Assembly (NCBI GenBank): GCA_030737875.1
Contig: CM060918.1
Location: forward strand, 771,770,552-771,834,551
From: Allium sativum
Taxonomy: Eukaryota > Streptophyta > Magnoliopsida > Asparagales > Amaryllidaceae
Length of the DNA: 64,000 nt
Direction of reading: 5' to 3'
The notes beneath the pieces were generated by a model. It ran no database searches and had not been told where the DNA came from. It saw nothing but the letters and a program-made list of their open reading frames with translations. Both the position numbers and the translations under genes were made by a program. How positions within the stretch are numbered: position 1 is the first letter of the stretch; each line of letters begins with the position of its first letter. Shown piece after piece: positions 48,935 to 59,975 of this stretch.

Positions 48935-49320
48935 GGTTGTGTTTGCGATGATTAGAAGAAAAAAAAACTGTGCATTCAAGTGGGGAAGTTGAGTGAACAC
49001 AAAATGAGTTTGTATCTATGAAGATAGTATTTAAGCGGGGCATTTATGTAGTGATATTTTATTTAATCGATTTATAATTAAGTAATTAATTGATTCTTTT
49101 TAATAAATAATATGCATCAATAATTTGTAAAAATAAATAAATAAATTGAAAATTTATGATGTGCTTGGATTATGTTTAAACTATCTCCTCGACATGGAAC
49201 ATTTTGATCAGACCTCAACGCTAAAATCTATCTCCGTGACATGGTAAATTAGATTTACTGTTCGGGGGAAGAGCTAAAAGATGAGTCGTTGATGCCTGGC
49301 GCCTCGTGTCATTTTAGCAA
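48935..49320. mobile_element. Probable decayed relative of the PIF/Harbinger MITE at 50887
   Basis: The middle (about 49030-49150: atttaagcggggcattta, then taattaattg and ttttaataaataatatgcatcaataattt) matches the interior of the MITE at 50960-51070. The terminal repeats are too eroded to place: gttgtgtttgcgatg on the left faces a weak match near tagcaaacaat on the right. The boundaries are estimates. Confidence 0.35.
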
Positions 49321-50886
49321 ACAATTGACTCATTGCATGCCACTTTCAATCCCTTTCCAATGATATATTCCCCCCTTCCTCCTCCACCACAACTAGCAAC
49401 ATACACCGAAAATCCCCCTATTTGGTTTTTTTTTTCAATCCATATAACTTTCTATTTAGGTGGTTTTCTCCGTTATGTCGATTAATTTTGAATATTTACA
49501 ACATATATTTGTTTGGATTTTTTTAAATATTTTGAAATTTTCATTTTTCATTATTATATAACAATCTTTTGGCTCCAGTTTCTCATATTCTATAGCTTTA
49601 TAGATAAACGAGACAACGTTCATTGATATGCACGGCAGTCTCTCCTGAACAAAAAAGCATTCAGTCGGTGCATTTCGCGAGATCGTAGCTGTGGATCTCA
49701 ATGTACGGTTTGACCTTGATTGGATCAAGATCCAAATGAAGAACAAATGAAACAACCTGAAACGTAGTTGGACTGACTGAAATAAATTCCTAACGATTTA
49801 AGGAGGATGGTGTGAAATAGAGAATAATCCACTTGACGACTCTAAAGAATGTTTTACCGATCTTGCGTGCTAATACAAAAGAAATCCTCTGAAGAAATTC
49901 ATGGAGCTGGATCATTTATTTACAAGCTGCACAAGAAATGACACTTGTAAGTGTGATATACTAGCTCTACTAGATCAATCTTTCACTGCTGTTAATACAA
50001 CTTTTTACGACCATTGGATGACTAATGTCACCACATCAATCCAGCGTGGACATACAAAACAGATCGAATATAATATAGTAGCTCGAGTAGACATGTGTTT
50101 AGACGGTCACTTGTACAAATTGAGCAGTTCGCTAGTACCGTATATTGTGATATATGGATTATTGTTTGAGACTTTGTTTCGTAGTCGTAATTAGCTTGTT
50201 TTAGTTTATTTAACTATATGTAAAAATTTAGTAACTATTGTGTTTGATGAAAAATCTCGTATTTTGTGATTTTAAGATTGCAATTATCAAACGCACGTTA
50301 CAAAAAATAATTAATTAACTATAAAGTAATTAAATTTAAAGCCATAAATTAAACAGCACAAGTCGTGCTCAACTATATGTTCTTAGCCATCACAAATGCA
50401 TTACTTGGTCCTACCGTGCTCAGATTCAGTTAATCAAATGGACAATTAGGGAGGTTAGTATACTATCATTGTCAAAAATCATTTTTTTCGAATTCCAAAT
50501 AATACTTTCACTTTCTCGGAATTGCTTTCTCCAATGTTTTCAATGGTTCAAGTTTTCATGTCTACAATTTTTCGAAAATATTCATTCCATTTCAAATTTA
50601 CTTCAGATCTACAGTTAATATTTTATTTTCATCGCAATATCTTTTGATAAACTTAAATAGATTAATTTGAAATACAACAAAGTCTTACATGAACCGTGTT
50701 ATTGTAAATCAATTTAAAAGTATAATTTTTTTCCTTGTAATTATTCGATGAAATAGTCGACTACTCCACTGTGGGTTGTACTAGTTAAGCGCGCCACCAC
50801 GCCCTTGGTCGATAATAAAATGCTAAGGGCGTCCAAGTTTACTTTTTGATACCATGGGTAAACCGTAAACGTAATAAATACAGTAA
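49321..50886. other. Unassigned region, no convincing gene
   Basis: It contains a 97-codon open frame on the plus strand (49901-50194, starting MELDHLFTSCTRNDTC). I recognise no family, promoter or splice context, so I do not call it a gene. The rest is AT-rich. Confidence 0.4.
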
Positions 50887-52053
50887 GGGTGTGTTCTTTG
50901 CAAACGGAAGTGGAGAATTGTAGTTAGCGGAGAATGCGTTTGGCGCGTTAAGCGGAGTATTTAAGCAGAGCATTTAATCGGACTATTTTATTTTTATTTC
51001 GTAATTTAATTAATTAATGGTTAATTAATTTATCATTTGTTTTTAATAAATAATATATATCAATAATTTACACAAATAAGTAAATAAAATAAAAAAATAT
51101 AAAATTATAAGTTGCTCCGATTCAGTTCAAACCAACTCCATTAGATAGAGCACTTAGATACGATCGCAACGTAAAAAATCGCGTCTCAAACGGATCTCAT
51201 ATGCAAAAGTTACCAATTTTTAAAGTTTATATAAACTTAAAATAATTAAATAAAAAATAAATATTTATACCCAACAGCTCAAAATTGAACTGTTTGGGAC
51301 CCGACGCGTCCGACGCCTCGGACGCGTCGGAGCCCAACAACTCACTTCCGAGTAGGGATGGCAATGGGGTGGGTCTAGGGTCCAAACCCGCTTGACCCGC
51401 CCCTGTTTTGACCCATTTAGACCCGCCCCATAGGGTCTTCGGGGCGGGTAGACCCGCGACCCGCTTTTGGAGGTCCGGGTCTAGGGTCGGGTCTGGGGCA
51501 TGGCTAACCCGCCCCAACCCGACCCGCATGATCGAAACATCATTCAAACTCTTTATAACTATAACTATTACTTGTTAATCTTCTTAGATTTACATAGTTA
51601 TAACTTGAATATTATATTCTTTTAATTGAAAACTATAAAATTTTCATCGTATTAAGTTACATCAATGATAATCATACAATAACAAATGCATATATTTTGA
51701 ACTATTATCTTACAACTCATTTTATAATATTCTCTTGTCATTGTGAACACATTATAATATGCATATAATTTATCATTTAGTGATAAAAAATAAAAATATA
51801 TAAATTTGTGTACACTAGAACATAATATCACCGGGTCGCGGGGCGGATCGGGTCTACCCTGACCCGTACGGGTTTCGGGTACGGGGCGAAATTCCAGACC
51901 CGCACCGGGTCTACGGGGCGGGTCTGGGGCGGGGTTTAAAAAGTCCGGGTCGGGTCTGGGACATGAGAAACCCGCCCCAACCCACCCCATTGCCATTCCT
52001 ACTTCCGAGCGTTGGGCGCGTCCAGCGTCCGTTAAGGTACAAAGAACGCACCC
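50887..52053. mobile_element. PIF/Harbinger (Tourist)-type MITE, interrupted by a hAT-type MITE
   Basis: The terminal inverted repeats are GGGTGTGTTCTTTG on the left and its near complement CAAAGAACGCACCC on the right. They are flanked by the 3-bp duplication TAA (50884-50886 and 52054-52056), as expected for PIF/Harbinger elements. Without the inner insertion it would be about 510 bp, too short for a transposase, so it is non-autonomous. The interior is rich in TTAATTAAT. Confidence 0.8.
51353..52001. mobile_element. hAT-type MITE nested inside the Harbinger MITE
   Basis: Termini TAGGGATGGCAATGGGG and CCCCATTGCCATTCCTA are flanked by the exact 8-bp duplication CTTCCGAG (51345-51352 and 52002-52009), the hAT signature. 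Both subterminal arms are GC-rich, with many GACCCG/CGGGTC repeats in opposite orientation, around a very AT-rich core. At 649 bp there is no room for a transposase; the frames seen in the arms (51227-51547, 51911-52132) are by-products of the repeats. Confidence 0.92.
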
Positions 52054-52176
52054 TAAAAATATTAAAGACGCTTCGTACGGCCTTAAATTTACCTTTTTGT
52101 AAGCGAAGAAAACGAGGACCTCTCGTCAACACAGTAGTTGAGCGATTGTCCTTTCAACTGCCTATATGCTGATCGG

Positions 52177-52269
52177 ATGATGAATTCAGGTCAGTCGAAT
52201 CCTACTGCGAAACTGAGGTTGAAGATTGACGTTGAGGAAAGGGAACGAAAAGGAAAACGTGGAGCTTAA
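52177..52269 (+). CDS. Small open frame, possible first exon, unrecognised
   Basis: Thirty codons starting MMNSGQSNPTAKLRLKIDV and ending in a strongly charged Glu/Arg/Lys stretch. The codon pattern and charge look more gene-like than the surrounding frames, and it sits just before the duplicated segment. There is no second copy downstream and no known family. It could be chance or an exon of a decayed gene whose later exons are at about 54.1-54.3 kb. Confidence 0.22.
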   Translation: MMNSGQSNPTAKLRLKIDVEERERKGKRGA

Positions 52270-54063
52270 ACTGGCTCAGTTATTTTGGATACATCCGGTG
52301 TAAGGTTCCAGTAGGCGTGGGGATGATATCTTCCAGTGCTCTACATTTGGACATATACTTATACTTAATCTTTCTATTTTAGGTTTTGGTGCTTACAATA
52401 GCTATATTATGTTGGGTTGTACATGATAGGTGTGAATATATGGTAATTTTGGGTGCAAAATTCATGAATTTGGAGTTAGTTCAGGGGACAAAAACAGTAT
52501 TTCTCCTAATTTGTAGGATTTGTTACGTTTTTCTCCTGTCCTGGTCCCCCAATTTTGTGTACAACTTGCCTATTTTGAAATTAACCGCAAATGCTACGCT
52601 ATGAAAATCCAATCACATAACATGTAGTTTCGGTTAATTTTTGCTGTTAATTATTTCATTTGTAGCAGTGGATTATTTGCTTACATGGACATGATAAGAC
52701 AGTATAGTTCAACATATATTTCAAATATACACTAAAGTCAGCTCTGAAATTTTAGGAAACTGGTGCACTAGGAGATCTGAAGGTTGAAGAAAAGATTGTT
52801 ATATTCTCAAGTGCTTTATGATGCCTCAACCTGCTGAACAATTTTGGAGAAAGTGTATCAAGTACATCAGGTATTCATCTTCTATTGTGAAGATAATGTG
52901 TGTGTCTACATTTTTATGCTGATTCTTCATTCTATATTAGGAATACTTTTTTTTATATACTTTTTTTTTAAAATGTCTAGTGGCATCCCCCATCAAGTCA
53001 GATCAAAAATAAGATGCTTATCAATGTGGTTTTGTACTAAATTGAAATCTTCAATTAACAAATAAATCGAAACTAACTCTTTAGTGATTAAATGCAAAAC
53101 CGGTTATAGAAATTAGTTCTTGACTACTGATGACACTACCAAATAAATCAACCAACAGCCTATGATACTATTGTAGATATATTACGTACCAAAATGGGTA
53201 AAAGTACATCTGCACCCGATTTGTTCACGTTTAACATGATAACACAGTAACCTGTTCTTTTCCGTTAAAAAGTGTTAGAAATGGAATCATACAAAATTTC
53301 CTTTCATATTTCTTTTTCGAATTCGTGCATGTTAAATAAACCGAAAGATTTTTAAATTTTGATATATGATGTGTAAGTTTGCAGCCACTGAAAAATGAAA
53401 GGTCACTGATACAAACATTAAACTTGTATTTTGGAGTGTAAACATACTTAAAAGTATAAGTCGTATAAGTCATATAATAATGAAGTAGTTTCTTCTTTGT
53501 GATTGGTCGGGCCGATATAAAGCTGTACTTTTTAATTCCACTAATTTGAACTAAGGTGGTTCACTTATTTTGTTTTATTTCTTTTTAAGCTCATTATGCA
53601 ATATAAGCATAATCAAGATGAGAGGAAAAACCAATAATCGGAGATAAGCCGAAACAACCGTTAAGCTACATTGCCAAATATTAGTGAATAATTCTATATG
53701 AATATAAATTCTTCACCTAACCAATTGCTTAGCTCAGTAACGGGATCTTGTGACCAAGTGGGGCATCAAAGTGATGGAATGTTTAGCCATGTTATTGGAT
53801 TTGGGTATATTGTTCAAGTAGCTGATCTGCCCAATCCAAGTTGCCCAGTGGCCTGTGCAGTTGGTCATGCTATAGTACTCTGTGTTACTATTCTATCTTG
53901 ATTCATTTACCTATTTCAACTAACTAGATTCAACCATTTTTTCGATGTTCAAAGTAGTAGGTTCACGTCAAATTTCTCTTCAATGTATGAAGCTATTCTT
54001 ATATGGACCCCATTTATTATTTACCATCATATTTCACATTGAATAACATACCTTAAAAGGAAT

Positions 54064-54130
54064 TGCTTTTGATGATGCCTATGTTGACATTACTGCTGAA
54101 CATGCAAAAAAGGTCACATTCTCAGACAAG
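54064..54130 (+). pseudogene. Exon-like fragment of an unrecognised gene
   Basis: It translates as FDDAYVDITAEHAKKVTFSD followed by Lys at a CAAG/GTATTAAG donor-like border. The reading is free of stops and looks protein-like, but I cannot assign a family. It lies inside duplication copy 1 on the plus strand, upstream of the fragment at 54223-54342. Confidence 0.3.
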
Positions 54131-54222
54131 GTATTAAGTTTTAGAATATTACATTGGTTTCCTTTTTTAGCTGATTTTTTTTATGCGAGTGATGCTTCTT
54201 TTTTGTTGGTTGCTTTTGTAAG

Positions 54223-54342
54223 AGAAATTTGCATCGTGAGTTCCAGCGTAAAAGAAAGAATTTATGGAAATTCCGTGAACAGAAAACAAAACAAATGGTT
54301 GAGTAGTTGGAGATCCTTTCGGACCCAGCATTAATGGCTATA
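54223..54342 (+). pseudogene. Exon-like fragment with a premature stop, unrecognised
   Basis: Preceded by a TTTTGTAAG acceptor-like sequence, it reads REFQRKRKNLWKFREQKTKQ, a basic, helix-prone segment, then an in-frame TAG (54304-54306), then LEILSDPALMAI up to a possible TAG/GTACAT border. One stop within otherwise protein-like sequence suggests a pseudogene exon. No function is inferred. Confidence 0.35.
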
Positions 54343-55102
54343 GGTACATATATATATATACATTATAAAGGATCTGTTCTGAATGCACAATTACAAATTT
54401 GCAACTAGCAGTGTTAAAGTAATATTGGCATCGATCATATTCATACATCTGACTTTGTGTTTTATAATCCAAATTTCATTGGTTATTTATAACTAACTAA
54501 TTTGTGTTCACCATATTAAAACTTTTTTGGATCCATTTTAAAGATGTTAGCATTTGATCTATTGGATATATCTGTTATCTTGCATGTTACATAATTCTTT
54601 TGAATTGATCCACTTTAACGCTAGAGTTTAGTATCTTATCCAGGCACAATATTAGTAAATTGTTTGTTAACGTCGCATATAGAATGGGAGGGCTTAGCAT
54701 AATGTTTTACCTTTTTGTTATTACTGATGCTTAATTTGCTTATGTAGAGTGAGCCATCTGCGGTGAGTGACATTAAATATAATAATATAGAAAATTAATA
54801 TTATTAAGCATCATAAGTGTAAGTTTTATCTATAACATAAATTAATTGTAATTGGCTAGCTGCAAAGTGTTATATTGTGTATTTATTTTAGGATATGAAG
54901 GAGCAGTTTAGAAATAAAAGAAAACACGTCCTTTGAATTTATTTAAACGTTTAACAGGTTGTCAGAAGCTTGGGCTTATCTTATTTGATTATATAAAGAG
55001 AAATAGGTAATCACCATCCCTAGTTAATTGTAATTGGCTAACTGAGTTGTATTCTGCATGAGAAGTTGGTTGTTGTCTGTTCTGGGTGACATATTGGAGG
55101 TA

Positions 55103-55435
55103 GTGGAAAATAGGCATAAGGACAAACTTTGAAAAAAAAATTAGTCTAAAGGACGTCAAGTTTTATTTTTAGGCTGAAGGACAAACTTTGAAAAAAAAAT
55201 TAGGCTGAAGGACAATGCTAAATATAATTAGCATTTTCTGCAGTGTAAAACTGAATAATGCTAGTTAAAACTAGCATTTTCGTGTAGTGTAAAAAACTGA
55301 ATATAATGCTAATTACATTTAGCATTTTTCTTCAGCTTAATTTTGGTTCAAAGTTTGTCCTTCAGACTAAAATTAAAACTTGTTGTCCTTCAGCCTAATT
55401 TTTCGGCAAAGTTTGTCCTTCTCCCTGATTATCTC
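55103..55435. mobile_element. Foldback MITE, Mutator-type (9-bp target duplication)
   Basis: The 9-bp duplication TTGGAGGTA is exact (55094-55102 and 55436-55444). The 333-bp element is almost entirely an inverted repeat: AAGGACAAACTTTG on the left faces CAAAGTTTGTCCTT on the right, with inner repeats of TTAGGCTGAAGGACAA and TAATTAGCATT on both arms. The 9-bp duplication with long terminal repeats fits the Mutator superfamily. It has no coding capacity. Confidence 0.8.
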
Positions 55436-55698
55436 TTGGAGGTACATATACAAAGTTGCAGTTCGGGTTCTAGGAGGTTTGATGTGTCAACGCATAGGTG
55501 TGAAATGATTTCATTGCTTGCAGATTATGCTCAACAGCTTGAGGATTTCATTTTGTTTGACAAGCTATGTACGTGTTAACATCATTGTTTAACTTGAATT
55601 AACATCCCACTTGCTGGCTTGTACTCAAACAAATAAAATGCACAGATAATCAAACATAGGCACAGAGTGACCTATTATCCTTGCGGAAACAAAAGAGG

Positions 55699-55704
55699 AA
55701 AAAA
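55699..55704 (-). terminator. RNA polymerase III terminator of tRNA-iMet
   Basis: A run of six T on the minus strand, three bases beyond the tRNA 3' end. Confidence 0.8.
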
Positions 55705-55707
55705 CAT

Positions 55708-55779
55708 TATCAGAGCCAGGTTTCGATCCTGGGACCTGTGGGTTATGGGCCCACCACGCTTCCGCTGCGCCACTCTGAT
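55708..55779 (-). tRNA. Initiator tRNA-Met (CAU)
   Basis: A 72-nt cloverleaf on the minus strand. The acceptor arms ATCAGAG and CTCTGAT pair fully, with discriminator A at 55708. The D-arm/A box is TGGCGCAGCGG, the anticodon stem GGTGGG..CCCAC carries anticodon CAU (plus-strand 55745-55747), and the T arm includes GGATCGAAACC. The missing T54-psi55 sequence (ATCG for TTCG) and the A-T first pair are typical of eukaryotic initiator tRNA. CCA is not encoded, as usual. Its 3' end is exactly complementary to the primer sites of elements A, B and C. Codons are read only at translation start. Confidence 0.95.
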
Positions 55780-55870
55780 AATCAGTCAGATTTGAAAGTA
55801 CATTATTTAGGTATATGCAGGAAGTTTTTAAACCTTATCCCAAAGCGGATCATCTTGCAATATGTATAAT

Positions 55871-56934
55871 GTAGACGATATTTCTTACACAAAATCAATA
55901 AGTTATACTATCCAACTATCAAATTGTATGCCTTCTCATATTACATTATTATTTTTTGAATATATATTACATCAAGAAAGTTATAGTCTTCATATTGGTT
56001 ACATGCATTTGTCTGCAAGCAAAGGGAAATCAAGAAAAAAAGTATACACCTTGGATCGTAAAAAAGTTACATAAAATATAGCTTATGGGTGCCTTTATGC
56101 ACTATTTGCCATATGTGATTCGGTGTCCCTTCCCATGTGCATTGCACCAAAAGGCACAATCATTGCGGGCACCATGATGCACCTCGTGATGTTGGAATTT
56201 ATGCATAAAAATAGGAGAATAATGAAATTTACCTACTATGCTGGGAATTGAACGCTCAATTTATGATTTCCGAATATCCCAACATAAATTTTTCATATTT
56301 AATATAATAATATTAAGTCTTTCCTGTCTTAATGGCCCTGGTTTGCCATGGTTGATTTAGGACAGTTGAATAAATGATTAATTAATTCTAGTTTCTTTTA
56401 AACAAATGATGCGAGAATGATAATTAATTAATTTTAAATATTTGGTTTTACATTTAATTAAACTTTTTACACCTCCGCTATATTCCCGCTATCCTCCGGC
56501 TTTATCCCGCTACAACTTTCTACGTCCGTACCGCTATGAAACCGCTAAACGTTTTAACCTCAAGGCAAGATAGACTTGTTAATTTGAATCAAGTATCATA
56601 AAGGTCCTTCTAATCACTTATACATCTTCAGTGTAGCATATTTTGTAGTTATAATACGCATGTTTTGCAAGTTTCAGTGGGTTATATTCAATTTTCGGCT
56701 CTAGTTTATTTATCACATATGGACACGATAAACTTGTTTGAATCGAATTTAGTATCATGAAACCATTAATCACCTTATCATTTCAACATCTTGTTCGTAG
56801 CATATTTTACATGACTAATTTCAGTCTAAACCGTTGTTAAAACTATTAGCAAAAACAGATCAGTTTTAAACTATTTGCAAAATATAAGCTAGTTTTTGAT
56901 GAAGTAATCGCCTTTTTTTTTTGGGCCATAATTT
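55871..56934. other. Spacer between the duplication copies, no gene
   Basis: AT-rich sequence. At about 56225-56260 a ctgggaattgaacgc stretch resembles a T-arm of a tRNA on the minus strand, but no cloverleaf forms. A cccgct/ccgcta-rich stretch (about 56470-56540) resembles the agcgg-rich arm of the local Harbinger MITEs. Confidence 0.35.
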
Positions 56935-58198
56935 TTAGGTTTTGGTTCCGACAATAGCTATACTTTGTTGGTTTGTAAACGATTGATGTGATTTTATGGT
57001 AATTGTTAGTTCAACTTCCATGAATATGGACTATTTTTTTAAGTTTTAGAAAATTTTGGCTTGTGTAGGCTTTTAAGTGGATAAATTGAAGTTAATTTAT
57101 GAAGCTAAAGCAGTATTATCATAATTCGTAGATATTGTTACATCTCCTCTTCCTTGTCTCCCTATTTTGTGTATAATATGACTAGTTACTAAAACTAACC
57201 CCAAATGTTGTGACCATATGAAATTCTAGGTACGTTACGAACAATGTCTAATAGTTTATGTAATTAATTATTTCCTTCAAAGCTGTAGAATTATTTACTT
57301 ACATGGACATAACATAGACAGTAGAGAGTTTTATGTATATTTGAAATATACCCTAAAGTTAGCCCTGAATTTGTAAAAAACGGGTGCATTAAGAGGTCTG
57401 AAGTTACAGCAGTTTGGTATCAGTTGCGTCAAAATTAGTCATGAGTCACAAGTGCGGAGGAGGGGAAGGAAAAGGAGAAGCATATCAAATGCAGCAGGTA
57501 TTCATCTTTTATTATGAAGATAATGTGTCTACTTGCCTTTTTATGCTAATTCTCCGTTCTATATTAGCAGTAATTTCCCTTTTTATTTCAAGGGACATGT
57601 CCAGATCGTCAGGTCAAAAATAGAATGATCATTAACATAACTATGTACTAAACTGAAATCTTTAACAAACAAACAAATCGAGATTAACTTCTTAACGACC
57701 AAATGGAAAATCATTAGTTTTGTAGACCATCACCTTATTTGTTAGTATAATTGCTATCACACCATTTTGTAGTATATTCTTGGTTTTTTGGTGCAAACAA
57801 ACTATTATAAAGTTGATCCGATGGCAAGATAAAAACTTGAAACAAGTTATGTTGCTCTAAGTTCAAACCAATGAATTTTTCTCTCGATTCAGATCAAATT
57901 TTTGAGATCATTTTGTTTGAATGTCCCCTATTGGCTAGGCCACAACTGTCTCGGGAATAAAATGAATATCACCTCAATATGTCTGCAAATTTATGTTAAC
58001 TTCGAAGAAATGTATAATATACTAACACTGTTTTAAGCCGTACGCAAAATCTGTTGTTTTGTTGGCCAACCCTGTATTGGTTGGGATATAGGATTACTTA
58101 CAATATCATTACAAGTCATATAAAAATTGCAAATAACAAAATGCTTTTAGTTTTTCGATTTCAATTAACAGTGTGTTTGGATTATGATGTTGACACGT

Positions 58199-58271
58199 GG
58201 ACTCTGCTGGAGATCAAAACCAGAATCTCAGGTTTCGTAGACCAGCGCCTTATCCATTGGGCCATAAAGTC
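58199..58271 (-). pseudogene. tRNA-Arg(ACG) pseudogene
   Basis: On the minus strand the D arm and anticodon arm match plant tRNA-Arg (TGGCCCAATGGATAAGGCGC, then CTGGTCTACGAAACCTG) with anticodon ACG at 58236-58238. The T arm is damaged (TTTTGATCT in place of GTTCGATCC) and the acceptor stem has an A-C mismatch plus a G-U pair. The B box change should abolish polymerase III transcription. Confidence 0.8.
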
Positions 58272-58643
58272 ACTTGTCTTGTTGATTGAATGCAAATAAA
58301 TTGAAATATGCAAAATATTTTTAGATGGTTTTATTCTGATAGAAAAACTAAGATTTTCTGGATCGTGACACCAACATGTCCAATTTGTAATATATGTTTT
58401 ATTGGATTCCATACAGATTTCGGTCATAGATTATATTTTGTGGGAAGATAAAATACTAAAACTGAAATTTACGATGCATTAATTCATCCGATGCTTTTTT
58501 TCAGTAATTTACATAATAATCATGGAGGCATTTTGTCTGTATGTCATTAGATTGTCATTTTTGTATCACTTGGTGTATATACTAAAATGTTGCTGAAAAT
58601 GATGTCTGTTTTGTCTAAATTTTGAAGAAAAATAAAATTAGGT

Positions 58644-58717
58644 GACCTTAACTAGGGACCAAACATAGAATCTTGGATTTTGGAGGCCAGCTCATCATCC
58701 ATTGGGCCACAGTGTTA
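58644..58717 (-). pseudogene. Second, more decayed tRNA-Arg-like pseudogene
   Basis: It keeps TGTGGCCCAATGGAT and GATTCT..GTTTGGTCCCTAG in the tRNA-Arg order, but the anticodon region reads CTCCAAA and stems are broken. It lies 445 bases from the first one on the same strand. Confidence 0.55.
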
Positions 58718-59146
58718 CTTATCGGTATTGTTGTTAAATTAGTAACAGGATTGTTTTTTTTAATTTAAGTATTTGATGTTTTTTACTGTTAAAAGAATAA
58801 ATTATTGCTTTGTATAGCAAATACCACAACGAATATGTAATATTAGTATTCGTTCCTCTGTATGTTGATTTTATAATGGCCTGCTGGTATAAAGAAAATG
58901 AACCCTTCAGGTCATTCCACACAGTCTCCTAATGTTTGGTTTCTCCTTTTTTTCTTTTCTTCGAAACTTCGGTAATGTTGGTTTTGGTTTTTAAGATCGC
59001 TATACATTTGGATGAAGAAGAATAACTACCTGAAAAAACAATAGAAAACCATCTAATTTTTGCTTTTTTACTAAGCAAATATTGTTTTAGTAATATAAAA
59101 ACTTGAATATCTTACCTGAAATATCATGGTTTGTTGTTAAAAACGC

Positions 59147-59220
59147 TAGCTCAAGTGGTTAAGGCACTTTGGACATTGGTTCTATAGATCTCAAATGACA
59201 AGAAACAAGTTTGACCCAAA
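59147..59220 (+). repeat. tRNA-like segment, possible SINE head
   Basis: An A-box-like sequence (AGCTCAAGTGGTTAAGGC) is followed about 45 bases later by a B-box-like AAGTTTGACCC. No full cloverleaf forms. A T-run at 59383 could be the tail of a short interspersed element, but body and duplications are not defined. Confidence 0.3.
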
Positions 59221-59381
59221 ACATATATTATTGTTGGGTATGGTCAAATTGAAATAATCTTGATAAGACCTACGCTGAATGGAATATAAAAATGTCCACA
59301 TTCTTGAACAAGTCGTTAAGTCTCAGAATCATACATCAGTTTCCTGTTTTAACTGATTTTTTGTATATGCAGGCCAGCAAC

Positions 59382-59382
<1 letters not shown>

Positions 59383-59427
<45 letters not shown>
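59383..59427. repeat. Run of 45 T
   Basis: An uninterrupted homopolymer, the longest in the window. It could be the tail of a SINE or of a retrocopy read on the minus strand, or a slippage or assembly product. Confidence 0.85.
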
Positions 59428-59614
59428 CTGCGCAAAGACAAAATAGAAACCATCTAAAATATCGTGCCTACAATTTTGTCTTTTGTGATCTCAAGTAGAC
59501 TTAGATTCTGTATTTGGCATAAAACACATATTATAATTGGATATGGAAAAAAGATGAAATAATCTAAATAAAAACATATGCCAAATAAATTATAAAATAA
59601 TGGACGTTTATATG

Positions 59615-59975
59615 TGTTGGAATTGTCCCACATTGGAAAATTTGCTACCCAATCTTCCTTAATAATATAAGTAGTTCCCCTTCACATTGCCAATTTGTTT
59701 TGTGATAATATGAGGGTTCCATCATTTCTAATATGGTATCGGGAGCGGGTTTGCGTTTGTCCCACGTCATCCCATTCATCCACGTGCTAGGCTTATGTAA
59801 GCCTAACACGTGCGGGAGCGTGTTGGAATTGTCCCACATTCATCCACTTGCTAGGCTTATGTATGCCTAACAAGTGCGGAGGCGTGTTGGAATTGTCCCA
59901 CTTTGAGAAATTTGCTACTCAATCTTCCTTAATAATATAAGGAGTTCCCCTTTACGTTGCCAATTGGTTTTGTTA
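59615..59975 (+). mobile_element. TRIM-like miniature LTR element, rearranged
   Basis: Terminal-repeat-like segments start TGTTGGAATTGTCCCAC at 59615 and 59885 and share about 90 bases (aatcttccttaataatataa, agttccccttyacrttgcca). The left one (about 59615-59730) is followed by a primer-site-like TGGTATCGGGAGC (59734-59746). The short internal part includes a perfect hairpin (TAGGCTTA/TAAGCCTA inside CACGTG arms, about 59782-59812) and a purine tract before the LTR. A third partial start at 59821 repeats the LTR tip plus the internal hairpin, so the element carries an internal duplication. The right LTR is truncated after about 59975. Confidence 0.6.

Larger units (their letters stand above)
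52378..55870. repeat. Segmental duplication, copy 1 (carries the intact tRNA-iMet gene)
   Basis: Colinear, diverged similarity to 56935-63200 is seen at 52378-52620 (with 56935-57230), 52650-53100 (with 57270-57710), 53100-53480 (with 60330-61110), 53490-53900 (with 61125-61600) and 55738-55870 (with 63036-63165). Divergence is substantial, with many indels. Copy 1 holds a 333-bp MITE (55103-55435) that copy 2 lacks. Confidence 0.75.

Noticed and set aside
49901..50194. 97-codon open frame as a gene
   Set aside because: No family resemblance, no supporting splice or promoter context, and AT-rich surroundings where frames of this size occur by chance.
51227..52132. Open frames of 73-114 codons with Gly/Pro/Arg-rich repeats
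   Set aside because: They arise from the GACCCG-rich arms of the hAT MITE.
54110..54190. Similarity of this stretch to 59305-59365 as a third duplication copy
   Set aside because: The match (roughly cattctnngacaag..ttaag..tcagaat) is out of order relative to the colinear duplication and weak; not enough to claim a third copy.
56220..56265. tRNA gene suggested by ctgggaattgaacgc
   Set aside because: Only a T-arm-like piece; no matching acceptor, D or anticodon arms.
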